Shown here: positions 1 through 7,913 of the stretch, piece by piece
How the letters are laid out: every line of letters begins with the position of its first letter
Position numbering within the stretch: position 1 is the first letter of the stretch
DNA from: Clostridiaceae bacterium M8S5
Lineage (GTDB): Bacteria; Bacillota; Clostridia; Tissierellales; MCWD3
Length of the DNA: 64,000 nucleotides
Direction of reading: 5' to 3'
Assembly: GCA_029227815.1 (NCBI GenBank)
Contig: CP118523.1
Span: 1,736,001-1,800,000 of the forward strand
The notes under the pieces: generated by a model
Told to the model about the DNA's origin: nothing
Seen by the model: the letters and a program-made list of their open reading frames with translations, nothing else
Database searches by the model: none
Translations under genes and position numbers: made by a program

Positions 1-1215
1 GATGATGAGAGAAAAGCTTGGTATTACAGCTATCTCATTACAAATGGAGATAATTATAAGGAATTAAAGATATATAAGTTGTTTAAGTATTTTATACACA
101 GGTATGAGACATATATCAAAAAGTTTAATTGCCAAGATATCAAAATAGCAAAAGAAAGAACTATATTTTTATCTATACTAGATCTCGCAGAGCAGATTTT
201 AAATGGAATCATGTTTGCATATATAGTTTATAATGGTTATCTAGGAATTATACTGATAGGAGATGTAGTTACGTATACAAGGACAGTTATATCTACTAAA
301 TCTCAAATACAACAGATACTTCAAACCTTTGCAAATATTCAAAAAGAAAGTCTGTTCATAGATCAATTGTTTTATTTTATAGATTTTAATTCTAAAGAAA
401 ATATAAAAACTAAAAAACTAATAAAAATAGACCAAATTAAAGAAATTAGAGTGGAAAATCTATTTTATAGATATAAGCAAAGTCAAGATTATGTGCTTAG
501 AGATATAAACTTAACTATTAACAATAATGAATTAACAGCGATAGTAGGGCGTAATGGAAGTGGGAAAACAACACTTGCTAAGATAATAATGGGTTTTTAT
601 GATGATTATGAGGGAAAAATTTATGTCAATGGTATAAATCTAAGAGATATAAGTAAAAAAAGTTACATGAATAGAATAGGGGCACTATTCCAAGATTTTG
701 CTAAATTTGAAGCTACTTTTAGAGAGAATATTGGATATGGAAATCTCCATATCATAAATGATGATGATACTATAATCAATATAGCTAGTAAATTCAACGT
801 AGATAATATAGCTAACAATAATGAGCAGTATTTAGAAACACAGCTAGGTTATTGGTTTGATAAAGGTAAGCAGATATCAATAGGGCAATGGCAAAAGATA
901 GCTTTATCAAGAGCATTTGCAAAAAAAGCCGATTTATATTTTTTAGATGAACCAAATGCAGCACTTGATGCAATATCAGAATACAACATAGCAAGGCTAT
1001 ATACCGAGTTGTTAGATAATAAACTAGGTGTAATCATAGCACATCGATTTAATAATTTTATTAAGCAAGCCCAGAATATAATTGTAATGGAATCAGGAGA
1101 AATTATAGAGAAGGGGACTCATAGAGACTTAATAAGATTTGGTGAATTATACAAAAAATTATATGACCTACAAACACAAGATAGCAAATCAGAGATAGAA
1201 ATAGCTAGAGCATAA
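1..1215 (+). CDS. ABC exporter, membrane domain plus ATPase (5' end cut off)
   Basis: The reading frame is already open at base 1, so the N-terminal membrane part lies outside the window. What remains is the end of an exporter transmembrane domain (hydrophobic stretch around 'IVYNGYLGIILIGDVV') followed by a nucleotide-binding domain. That domain has Walker A GRNGSGKTT, a Q-loop FQDF, a signature read as ISIGQ rather than LSGGQ, Walker B DLYFLDEP and the switch His in IIAHR. The wording 'LGYWFDKGKQISIGQWQKIALSRAF' region resembles LanT/NisT-type lantibiotic exporters, which lack or carry a peptidase domain at the missing end; this is family resemblance only. Substrate unknown. It sits upstream of sugar-nucleotide genes but with a gap that holds a gene remnant, so it need not be in their operon. 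Confidence 0.85.
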   Translation, partial: DDERKAWYYSYLITNGDNYKELKIYKLFKYFIHRYETYIKKFNCQDIKIAKERTIFLSILDLAEQILNGIMFAYIVYNGYLGIILIGDVVTYTRTVISTKSQIQQILQTFANIQKESLFIDQLFYFIDFNSKENIKTKKLIKIDQIKEIRVENLFYRYKQSQDYVLRDINLTINNNELTAIVGRNGSGKTTLAKIIMGFYDDYEGKIYVNGINLRDISKKSYMNRIGALFQDFAKFEATFRENIGYGNLHIINDDDTIINIASKFNVDNIANNNEQYLETQLGYWFDKGKQISIGQWQKIALSRAFAKKADLYFLDEPNAALDAISEYNIARLYTELLDNKLGVIIAHRFNNFIKQAQNIIVMESGEIIEKGTHRDLIRFGELYKKLYDLQTQDSKSEIEIARA

Positions 1216-1290
1216 AGCTATCAACCTAGTGATAAGATACTTCCAGTTTATTTAATTAAAATTAGATTGTTTACTTGGAGGTATTTTTTT

Positions 1291-1362
1291 ATGGGTAGAA
1301 GTGTAGTTGTAACTAAAGATGTCACCTCACATAAAATAATAAAAGGGATTCCTGCGAAATAA
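1291..1362 (+). pseudogene. C-terminal remnant of a hexapeptide-repeat (NeuD-like) acetyltransferase
   Basis: A 23-codon frame with its own GGAGG site reads MGRSVVVTKDV-TSHKII-KGIPAK and stops. This is the characteristic tail of left-handed beta-helix acyltransferases (consensus like G-SVVTKDVP---I--GNPAK). No upstream hexapeptide repeats precede it, so almost the whole gene is gone. In nonulosonic acid clusters a NeuD-type acetyltransferase often sits beside the nucleotidyltransferase and CMP-sugar synthetase genes, which is exactly what follows. Seen: the motif. Inferred: that it is the scar of a lost cluster member. Confidence 0.65.
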
Positions 1363-1428
1363 AAGGATATCTCGAAAACTAATACTACAATTAGTGGTAT
1401 ATGTATTATTTAGAGGGGATAACATGCC

Positions 1429-2475
1429 ATGCTTAAATTAGATAATGTATTAATACTTCCAGATACAAAAATAAAAGAGACTATGGAAATAATCGATAAA
1501 AACTCTTTACAGATTGCAGTTGTAGTTGATGAAAACAATAGACTATTGGGAACGGTAACCGATGGAGACATTCGTAGAGGAATATTAAATGGAGTATCAA
1601 TAAAAGAAAAAGTAACAAAGATTATGAATGTTACACCAATAGCTACAAATGAAGATGTAACTAAAGATGAAATCATAAAAATTCTAAGCGAAAATAAACT
1701 GCATCATTTACCTATATTAGATAAAGAAGGTCGTGTTAAGAGGATAGAATTTTTAGATAAATTACTTAAATATCAAAAGAGAGAAAACTGGATTATATTG
1801 ATGGTGGGGGGATTAGGTAGAAGGTTAAGACCACTCACTGAAAATTGTCCAAAACCTATGCTTAGAATTAAAAACAAACCTTTATTAGAAATCGTTATAA
1901 AACATTTTATGACTCAAGGTTTTTATAAATTTTGTCTATGCATTAATTATAAAGGCAATTGTATAAAAAACTATTTTAAAGATGGTAGTCAATTGGGTAT
2001 AAAAATCAAGTATATCTGCGAACAGAAAGCTATGGGTACTGCTGGTTCGCTAAGTATGTTTAATGAAAAAATACATGAACCTGTTATTGTCATGAATGGA
2101 GATATATTGACCAAAGTAAATTTTAATCTGTTAATAGATTTTCACTTAGAGAACAAAGGCGATGCTACTATAGCGGTTCATAATTATGACTTTCAGATTC
2201 CTTATGGAGAAGTGAAAGTGAATAACGGAAAACTTATTGGATTTGAAGAAAAACCTGTGTATACGAGTTATGTAAATGCAGGTATTTATGTTCTTAATCC
2301 ATATTTATTAAAAAAGATACCTGATTCTTATTTTGATATGAACCAATTGTTCAAAGTAATGTTAGAATCAAATCAAATAATTACAGTATTTCCTATTAGG
2401 GAGTATTGGATTGATATTGGTTCTATAAAAGATTTTAATAAAGCTAAATTAGATTACGATGAGGTATTCGAATGA
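1429..2475 (+). CDS. CBS-pair sugar nucleotidyltransferase (PtmE-like)
   Basis: Two CBS motifs occupy about residues 1-115 (MLKLDNVLI... and ATNEDVTKDEII). They are followed by a nucleotidyltransferase domain with the GGLGRRLRPLTENCPKPML signature near residue 125, the metal-binding 'VMNGDILTKVNF' and the 'IGFEEKP' motif. This CBS-plus-NTP-transferase fusion is the architecture of PtmE, the glucosamine-1-phosphate guanylyltransferase of Campylobacter legionaminic acid synthesis. The start at 1429 has an AGAGGGG site about 10 bases upstream. Length (348 aa) fits the family. It is followed after 113 bases by a CMP-sugar synthetase gene, which supports a role in nonulosonic acid precursors. The exact sugar substrate cannot be read from sequence. 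Confidence 0.85.
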   Translation: MLKLDNVLILPDTKIKETMEIIDKNSLQIAVVVDENNRLLGTVTDGDIRRGILNGVSIKEKVTKIMNVTPIATNEDVTKDEIIKILSENKLHHLPILDKEGRVKRIEFLDKLLKYQKRENWIILMVGGLGRRLRPLTENCPKPMLRIKNKPLLEIVIKHFMTQGFYKFCLCINYKGNCIKNYFKDGSQLGIKIKYICEQKAMGTAGSLSMFNEKIHEPVIVMNGDILTKVNFNLLIDFHLENKGDATIAVHNYDFQIPYGEVKVNNGKLIGFEEKPVYTSYVNAGIYVLNPYLLKKIPDSYFDMNQLFKVMLESNQIITVFPIREYWIDIGSIKDFNKAKLDYDEVFE

Positions 2476-2588
2476 GATGTGTAGAAATAGCTTTGGATCA
2501 AAGCAAAAAGACATGTAGATATACTTTATCATGACGAGAGAGATATTGTATAAAAAAGCTATAAAGAATGAAAGGAAATGGATAGAAA

Positions 2589-3284
2589 ATGAAGAGGTTA
2601 TGCACTATTTGCGCTAGAGGAGGCTCTAAAGGGGTTGAAAATAAGAACATTAGAATAATTGCAGGCAAACCGCTTATTGCGTATAGTATTATACAGGCTA
2701 GAGAATCTGGTATGTTTGATGCTATCGTTGTAAGTAGTGATAGTATGGATATTATAGATGTTGCTAGAAAATATGAAGTAAAAAACATTATAAAAAGACC
2801 CAATCAATATGCTACCGATGATGCGCCTAAAGTACCTGTAATACAACATGCACTTATTAAGATGGAAGAGGTATTAAGCTGTAGATTTGATGTAGTAGTT
2901 GATTTGGATGTCACATCTCCATTGAGAAATATTTCTGATATTAAAAACGTAGTAGAATTGCTTGAAGCAAACAAAGTATCTAATATTATTACTGTAACAA
3001 AGGCTAGAAGGAATCCATATTTTAATGTTGTTGAAAAGATAGATGGAAAAGTAAAATTAGTAAAAGAGAATGGTCGTAATATTTATTGTAGACAAAGAGC
3101 ACCTCTTTGCTATGACCTGAATGCTTCTATCTATGCGTGGTATAGAGATGAGCTTCTTAACAGCAATACAGTTTACAATGATAATACTATGATTTATGAA
3201 ATGCCAGCTCATAGATCTATTGACATAGATAGTGAGTTTGATTTTAAAATCGTCAAATTCCTAATGGAAGACATTAATGAGTAA
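2589..3284 (+). CDS. CMP-nonulosonic acid synthetase (LegF/NeuA family)
   Basis: The product is a cytidylyltransferase that would activate a sialic-acid-like sugar with CTP. The N-terminus has ICARGGSKGVENKNI (family motif ARxGSKgixxKN), followed by PLIAYSI, the 'VVSSDS' strand, DDAPKVPVIQHAL and the metal/substrate motif DLDVTSPLRN; it ends with the DIDSEFDF motif. At 231 aa it matches PtmB/LegF rather than the longer animal enzymes. A weak AAAGGAAATGG site precedes the ATG. Together with the upstream CBS nucleotidyltransferase it forms the last two steps of a legionaminic-type pathway. The condensing synthase (NeuB/LegI) and epimerase are not in the window. The pathway product could be sialic, legionaminic or pseudaminic acid. 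Confidence 0.88.
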   Translation: MKRLCTICARGGSKGVENKNIRIIAGKPLIAYSIIQARESGMFDAIVVSSDSMDIIDVARKYEVKNIIKRPNQYATDDAPKVPVIQHALIKMEEVLSCRFDVVVDLDVTSPLRNISDIKNVVELLEANKVSNIITVTKARRNPYFNVVEKIDGKVKLVKENGRNIYCRQRAPLCYDLNASIYAWYRDELLNSNTVYNDNTMIYEMPAHRSIDIDSEFDFKIVKFLMEDINE

Positions 3285-3320
3285 TACCTAAGAATACAAG
3301 CCTTGATGTAATATTTTCTG

Positions 3321-3345
3321 CGAGGTTGTTTATTTTCCAACCTCG
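3321..3345 (+). terminator. Hairpin after the CMP-sugar synthetase gene
   Basis: A perfect 8-bp stem (CGAGGTTG / CAACCTCG) with a 9-base loop lies 37 bases after the stop codon. The following bases are not T-rich, so intrinsic termination would be weak. Confidence 0.45.
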
Positions 3346-3463
3346 TACATATAGTTTAACTGATTAATTTATAGTTTTAATAGATAGTAGATGGAATTAC
3401 TTGTATTATAATAGAATACTAAGAATATCTAAATTATCTAATATCAATTATGTCGAGTTTTGA

Positions 3464-3492
3464 TTGACAAGTTTTGTAGATAGTTGTAGAAT
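3464..3492 (+). promoter_or_regulatory. Sigma-A promoter for the riboswitch/PilZ transcript
   Basis: TTGACA (3464-3469), a 17-base spacer and TAGAAT (3487-3492). The predicted start near 3499 falls about 15 bases before the first conserved bases of the riboswitch-like RNA, which fits a leader transcript. Confidence 0.7.
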
Positions 3493-3510
3493 TAATTTAG
3501 TTAGATAATG

Positions 3511-3672
3511 CGACTAGGTACTAATATATTAATGATAAATGTTAGAAAATAGAGAAATAGGTGAAATTCCTATACAAATCTGCCATTGTGAACTTTAGCA
3601 TAATTTCTTATTATTTCGTAGGAATATGAAAAATTATGTCTACAAGTCAAAAACAACTGCCCAAACGTTTAG
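3511..3672 (+). ncRNA. Cobalamin-riboswitch-like aptamer
   Basis: The core reads AGA-GAA-ATA-GGTGAAATTCC-TAT-ACAAA-TCT-GCCATTGT (about 3551-3588). It matches the cobalamin aptamer core GGGAA..GGUG-AA-UCC..CCCGCCACUGU. The usual GGG/CCC stem is replaced by a compensatory AGA/TCT and the hairpin is ATAGG/CCTAT. A long internal helix follows (CATAATTT at about 3599-3606 with AAATTATG at 3631-3638), then a B12-box-like segment AGTCAAAAACAACTGCC (3645-3661), close to AGxCAGGAxACCxGCC but with the CAGG/CCUG bases altered. A GGTAC element at 3517-3521 fits the 5' arm. No clear terminator or sequestering hairpin was identified between the aptamer and the gene at 3852. The rest of the 3285-3851 gap shows no convincing gene. 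Confidence 0.62.
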
Positions 3673-3851
3673 AGGTATACATATTATTTACTATTTCTGT
3701 TATTTTCACGTGTTTTTTAAAAGTCTTTGGATTATATTGGTAGCTTTATTTTAATATGAGGCAAGGCATATATAAGTACAAAATGCAAATATCTATGTGT
3801 ATAGCACTGTTTAGAGGCTTGTATGTCAATATAATTATGAGGTAGTTGCAG

Positions 3852-4733
3852 ATGAAAAATTTAGTTAAATTTGATAAGTTATTAAAGTCAGATACCTTGG
3901 GAGTAGCGATATTGAATGTTAAAAATCTGACTAATTTTTTCTTTAAAACAAATGATAAATTTAAAGAATTTTTACAATATGATGAGGATACCCTTAATCA
4001 ATTAATTTTAACAGATAAAGAATATTCTAATATTATGACTGAAATAATGGAAGATGCAAATGAGATAATAAAAGGTAAAGAATCATATATTACATATCCT
4101 AAGGAATATACCAGAAAGGATTTAAGTAAATTTTGGGCGTTAGTAAGTATAACTAGGATTTCTGATAGCTTTTTATTGTACATAATACAAGATAATAGTA
4201 CAATAAGAAAAATGGAAAAAGATATTAACGAACTAATAGAGCCTCTTTCAGAAGAGGAAGTCAATGAATATTGTCTTAAAATAAAGAAACAAACTATCAA
4301 AGAAGGATATTCGGAAAAAGATAGAAGATATTTTAGAGTTGATTTTGGTATTCCTGTATGTGCTAAAATGTATCTATTTCAAAATATAAAAGGTTCAATT
4401 ATGGGTTTTTCACCTAATAATGTTTGTATTTATAATATCAGTGGAAATGGTTTATGTTTTTATACAAGCTATGAATTACCTAAATATGAAGAATTTAAAA
4501 TGGTATTTAAATTCTCACTACTTGGTGTAAAACTCAGGCTTATTGGAGAAGTAGTTAGAGTTCGGAGAGTTAAAAACAAAATAGAATATGGAGTTAAGTT
4601 TGAAATTAATGAAACTGAGACAGATAAATTAATAGGAGTTTTAAATGAAGTTTCTATAATGAAAAGAAATGGCATGACATTTTATGATACAGATTTATGT
4701 ACTTCTTGTAAATGTAATGCTAAATTAAAATAG
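3852..4733 (+). CDS. PAS-PilZ protein, predicted c-di-GMP receptor
   Basis: Residues about 10-125 look like a PAS domain: LGVAILNVKNLTNFFFKTND, then 'FLLYIIQDNSTIRKMEKDI', which is the usual PAS exit. Residues about 155-275 form a PilZ domain with the two c-di-GMP motifs: the arginine motif RRYFR and the NISGNG version of D/N-x-S-x-x-G, then a GEVVRVRR strand and 'EYGVKFE'. The C-terminus carries a cysteine cluster CTSCKC of unknown role. No transmembrane segment is visible, so it is likely cytoplasmic. I chose the ATG at 3852, eight bases after GAGGT, over an in-frame TTG at 3846 that overlaps the binding site. It is a single-gene transcript with a roughly 350-base leader that contains the cobalamin-aptamer-like RNA, and it ends at the hairpin at 4746. 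Output partner unknown. Confidence 0.8.
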   Translation: MKNLVKFDKLLKSDTLGVAILNVKNLTNFFFKTNDKFKEFLQYDEDTLNQLILTDKEYSNIMTEIMEDANEIIKGKESYITYPKEYTRKDLSKFWALVSITRISDSFLLYIIQDNSTIRKMEKDINELIEPLSEEEVNEYCLKIKKQTIKEGYSEKDRRYFRVDFGIPVCAKMYLFQNIKGSIMGFSPNNVCIYNISGNGLCFYTSYELPKYEEFKMVFKFSLLGVKLRLIGEVVRVRRVKNKIEYGVKFEINETETDKLIGVLNEVSIMKRNGMTFYDTDLCTSCKCNAKLK

Positions 4734-4745
4734 GTTGAGTTATAT

Positions 4746-4793
4746 AGGACTGCTCACCAAGCAAATATAGTTGCTTGGTAGCAGTCCTTTTTT
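4746..4793 (+). terminator. Strong intrinsic terminator after the PAS-PilZ gene
   Basis: AGGACTGCT.ACCAAGCAA / TTGCTTGGT AGCAGTCCT, an 18-bp stem with one bulged C and a 6-base loop, followed by six T on the plus strand. It also lies just past the stop of the convergent rqcH gene and may serve both, though the minus-strand flank is not T-rich. Confidence 0.9.
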
Positions 4794-6564
4794 AAACTTC
4801 TTTTATTGAGTTAATTATATTTTCATCTGGTGTTACATATATAGTGTAGTTTGTTTTGTAGATTACCATACCAGGTTTAGCACCATTTGGTTTCTTTATA
4901 TTTTTTTTGTGTGTATAATCAACAGGTACTGTACTGCTTTTACTTGCTTTGCTATGATAGGCTGCTAACATTGCAGCTTCTTCTAATGTTTTATCGGGTA
5001 TTTCATCATTGTTTAATTTAACAATAACATGTGAACCTGCGATTTCTTTAGTATGAAGCCATAAATCGTTTTTTTGTGCAAGCTTGAGAGTAATGTAATC
5101 GTTTTGGTTGTTATTTTTACCTACAAATATATCGTATCCTTCGGATGAAATATAATGCCTTGGTTTAGTAGCTTCATTTGCCTTAGTTTTAGCTTTATTC
5201 TTTTTAGTTATAACTTTTTTGATATAACCACCATCAATCAGCTCTTGTTTTATTTCATCAAGCTCGTCAATTTGACTACAGTTGTTTATACTGAATAGTA
5301 CATTTTCTAGGTATAATATTTCTTCTTTAGTCTTCTTTAATTGCTCAGTTGTATATATAGCAGTGTTTTTGAGTTTGTTATATTTTTTATAATATTTTTG
5401 TGCATTTTGAGAGGGATCAAGTCTTTTGTCTAGTTTTATTTCTATAGTTTCTTGATCTTCACTATAATAATTAATACATTCAAAGCTAATATCACCTTTT
5501 TCTAATCTATAAATATTAGCAGTGACAAGCTCACCATATATTTTGTACTTATCTCTTTTATGTGATTCTGCAATTTGTTGTTCTTGCTTAACCTTTTTCT
5601 TTTTATTTCTATCAAGTTTATTCGTTATAGTTTTCCTTAGTGAATGAGAGCTTTGTTTTATTCTTTCAAGGATATCTCTTTGTGTGAAAAAATCTTTTAA
5701 TATATTGCTCATTGAATCACCTTTGATTATAGTTTCAGATGAATACTGTTTAAGGTCTATAGCAGAATAAGCTATTATATCAGTATCATTTCTAGCTATT
5801 GTTGGGCTAAAGTTATTATTTACAATATCAGTAAAAATACTTTTAAAGCAAGTATTTAATCTATCAACACTATCTACATCCAATTCTGAAACTTTAGATG
5901 ACATATCTACATTTGCTCTATAGCAGATTTCTTTTGCAACTAGTGGACTTACTCCCATAAAGTGTTTATATATAAATCTAAAGACTTCACTTAGTTTATA
6001 ATCCTCTGGAATATTAGCAAAAGGATTTGAATCTAAAGCTGTCAGAGGATTTATTTTGTTTTGAGATGGTGGTAGAGCATATGTCATATTAGGAAGCACC
6101 TGTCTTATAGTACTAGTATCAGGATATATTCTCTTAATAGAGTCTATAATCTTACCACTGCTTTTTTCTATCAATATGATATTGCTATGTTTGCCCATTA
6201 TTTCGACAATCAATCTTTTCTCTGTAAGTTCACCAAGCTCATCTGTACCTTTGACATCGAAGAATACGATTCTTTCGAGTTCATGCTGAGTAATGTTTAT
6301 TATCTTAGTTCCTTGAAGATGCTTTCTAAGCAACATACAGAACATTGGTGGACTTATAGGGTTTTTCTTTGAAATATCAGTTAGATGCAAACGAGTGTTG
6401 TTACTACTAGCTGATATTAGTAATCTATAATTATTCTTATTGCTTCTGATAGTTATGTGAATTTCATCTTTTTCTGGTTGATATACTTTATCTATTTTAC
6501 CAGTTAAAAGTTTATCATTGAACTCATCTACCAGAGCGTGTATTACTAATCCGTCTAAAGACAT
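4792..6564 (-). CDS. rqcH: NFACT-family ribosome quality control protein RqcH
   Basis: This is the Fbp/NFACT family. RqcH binds stalled 50S-peptidyl-tRNA complexes and recruits tRNA-Ala to add C-terminal alanine tails. The N-terminal NFACT-N domain starts MSLDGLVIHALVDEF and contains PPMFCMLLRKHLQG. A long charged coiled coil occupies roughly residues 280-440, and the C-terminal NFACT-R domain has 'DLWLHTKEIAGSHVIVKL'. I place the start at 6564 because GGAGGT lies eight bases upstream; an ATG seven codons earlier is a poor start. Length is 590 aa, normal for the family. It is co-oriented with and 24 bases downstream of the amidohydrolase gene, so the two are probably one transcript. The same gene (yloA) opens the corresponding B. 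subtilis region. Confidence 0.93.
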   Translation of the reverse strand: MSLDGLVIHALVDEFNDKLLTGKIDKVYQPEKDEIHITIRSNKNNYRLLISASSNNTRLHLTDISKKNPISPPMFCMLLRKHLQGTKIINITQHELERIVFFDVKGTDELGELTEKRLIVEIMGKHSNIILIEKSSGKIIDSIKRIYPDTSTIRQVLPNMTYALPPSQNKINPLTALDSNPFANIPEDYKLSEVFRFIYKHFMGVSPLVAKEICYRANVDMSSKVSELDVDSVDRLNTCFKSIFTDIVNNNFSPTIARNDTDIIAYSAIDLKQYSSETIIKGDSMSNILKDFFTQRDILERIKQSSHSLRKTITNKLDRNKKKKVKQEQQIAESHKRDKYKIYGELVTANIYRLEKGDISFECINYYSEDQETIEIKLDKRLDPSQNAQKYYKKYNKLKNTAIYTTEQLKKTKEEILYLENVLFSINNCSQIDELDEIKQELIDGGYIKKVITKKNKAKTKANEATKPRHYISSEGYDIFVGKNNNQNDYITLKLAQKNDLWLHTKEIAGSHVIVKLNNDEIPDKTLEEAAMLAAYHSKASKSSTVPVDYTHKKNIKKPNGAKPGMVIYKTNYTIYVTPDENIINSIKEV

Positions 6565-6588
6565 TTTTTTTACCTCCGAATTCATTTG

Positions 6589-7722
6589 TTACTTAAATAC
6601 ATCTAATTCTTTACATATCCTAGTATATACTTCAACACCTTTTTGTAAAATTTCTTCATTAAAATCAAAATAACAACTGTGTAGTGGATAAGTAAAGTTA
6701 AGCTTTTCATTTCTTGATCCTAGCATAAAAAACAAACCAGGTACTTTTTCTTGATAGTATGAAAAATCTTCAGATATCATCATTGGTTTTAATTCTAGTT
6801 TTTCATTATCAACTAAACATTTATCCATTAATTCATATAGCTTTCTATCATTTATCACAGGAGGATACATATCTGTGAAATCCATATCTATTTCAATACC
6901 ATACATTTTCATGACACCTTCATTTATTGTATGCATTCTTTGCTTGATTAAATCATATACATCATTATTAAAAGCACGAATAGTACCTTCAAGTCTAACA
7001 GTATTAGCGATGATGTTTCTAGCTTCACCACCTTGAATTTTTCCTATAGTTAATACAGAACCTTCATTAGGATCAACATTTCTACTAACAATACTCTGTA
7101 AGCTTGAGATTAGCTGTGAAGCTATATATATACCATCAACAGCAGTATGAGGCATAGCTCCATGACCGCTTTTAGCCTTAATAGTTATATCAAACTCACC
7201 TGTTCTTGCCATGATAGGGCCATGATTTATTCCTATTAGACCTTCTTTGATAGCTGGTAATATATGAAGACCAAAGATACATGACACATTGTATTTTTCA
7301 AGTATACCTTCATCAACTATTACCTTAGCACCACCAGGGCCTTCCTCGGCAGGCTGGAATATTAAAAGTATGTTTTTCTTAGTTTCTTTAGTAGAAATAT
7401 ACTTTGCAAATCCTAGCAAAATAGCCATATGACCATCATGTCCACATGCGTGCATTTTCCCTTTATGTTTAGAACTGTAGTTAGCTCCAGTTTGCTCTAA
7501 TACATTCAAAGCATCTATATCTGATCTAAAAGCAATAGTCTCAGCTTTAGGGTCAAAATCTTTGTATGCTATTACACCTGTTTTAGCACATATTTCGTAT
7601 TTAAAACCATATTCGCTTAGTTTATCCTTTATATACCCAGATGTTTTTATCTCGTTAAAACCTGTTTCAGGTATTTGATGTAAGTCACGTCTTATAGTAA
7701 TTACTTCCTGTAAAATATCCAT
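6589..7722 (-). CDS. M20 family amidohydrolase (N-acyl amino acid / hippurate hydrolase type)
   Basis: A metallopeptidase-fold amidohydrolase of the M20D group. The visible metal and catalytic motifs are 'HACGHDGHMAILLG' (Cys/His ligand cluster), AEEGPGGAK with the catalytic Glu pair, GLHILPAIKEG and, near the C-terminus, SEDFSYY. Length (377 aa) is typical. Members cleave N-acetyl or N-benzoyl amino acids, or N-acetyl-diaminopimelate in lysine synthesis; the sequence alone does not decide which. There is no signal peptide, so it is cytoplasmic. GGAGGGG lies upstream of the ATG. It is first in a two-gene minus-strand unit with rqcH and is transcribed divergently from yicC. Confidence 0.87.
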   Translation of the reverse strand: MDILQEVITIRRDLHQIPETGFNEIKTSGYIKDKLSEYGFKYEICAKTGVIAYKDFDPKAETIAFRSDIDALNVLEQTGANYSSKHKGKMHACGHDGHMAILLGFAKYISTKETKKNILLIFQPAEEGPGGAKVIVDEGILEKYNVSCIFGLHILPAIKEGLIGINHGPIMARTGEFDITIKAKSGHGAMPHTAVDGIYIASQLISSLQSIVSRNVDPNEGSVLTIGKIQGGEARNIIANTVRLEGTIRAFNNDVYDLIKQRMHTINEGVMKMYGIEIDMDFTDMYPPVINDRKLYELMDKCLVDNEKLELKPMMISEDFSYYQEKVPGLFFMLGSRNEKLNFTYPLHSCYFDFNEEILQKGVEVYTRICKELDVFK

Positions 7723-7913
7723 TTTTATCCCCTCCGATTAAAATAACTATTAACTATTATAGCACGTATAAAGTGATGTGTAAAAAATAGTTATCGTAAA
7801 TATTTATTAAATATTAAGAAAATGTAACAAAAGGTAGATTTATATTTACATTTGGTATATGCTATAAAAGCAAGAACTGTGTTACCAAAGTATAAGATTT
7901 TGGAGGAGAGAAA

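Noticed and set aside
2472..2534. A 20-codon frame overlapping the PtmE-like stop (MRCVEIALDQSKKTCRYTLS).
   Set aside because: Too short, no recognisable motif and no independent ribosome binding site; at most another deletion scar.
3626..3754. A 42-codon frame starting MKNYVYKSKTTAQ with a hydrophobic end, preceded by TAGGA.
   Set aside because: It overlaps the B12-box-like part of the riboswitch-like RNA, its ribosome binding site is too close to the ATG, and the RNA structure explains the conservation pattern better.
3285..3851. A c-di-GMP riboswitch in front of the PilZ gene.
   Set aside because: I looked for the GEMM-type conserved blocks and found none; the leader matches the cobalamin core instead.
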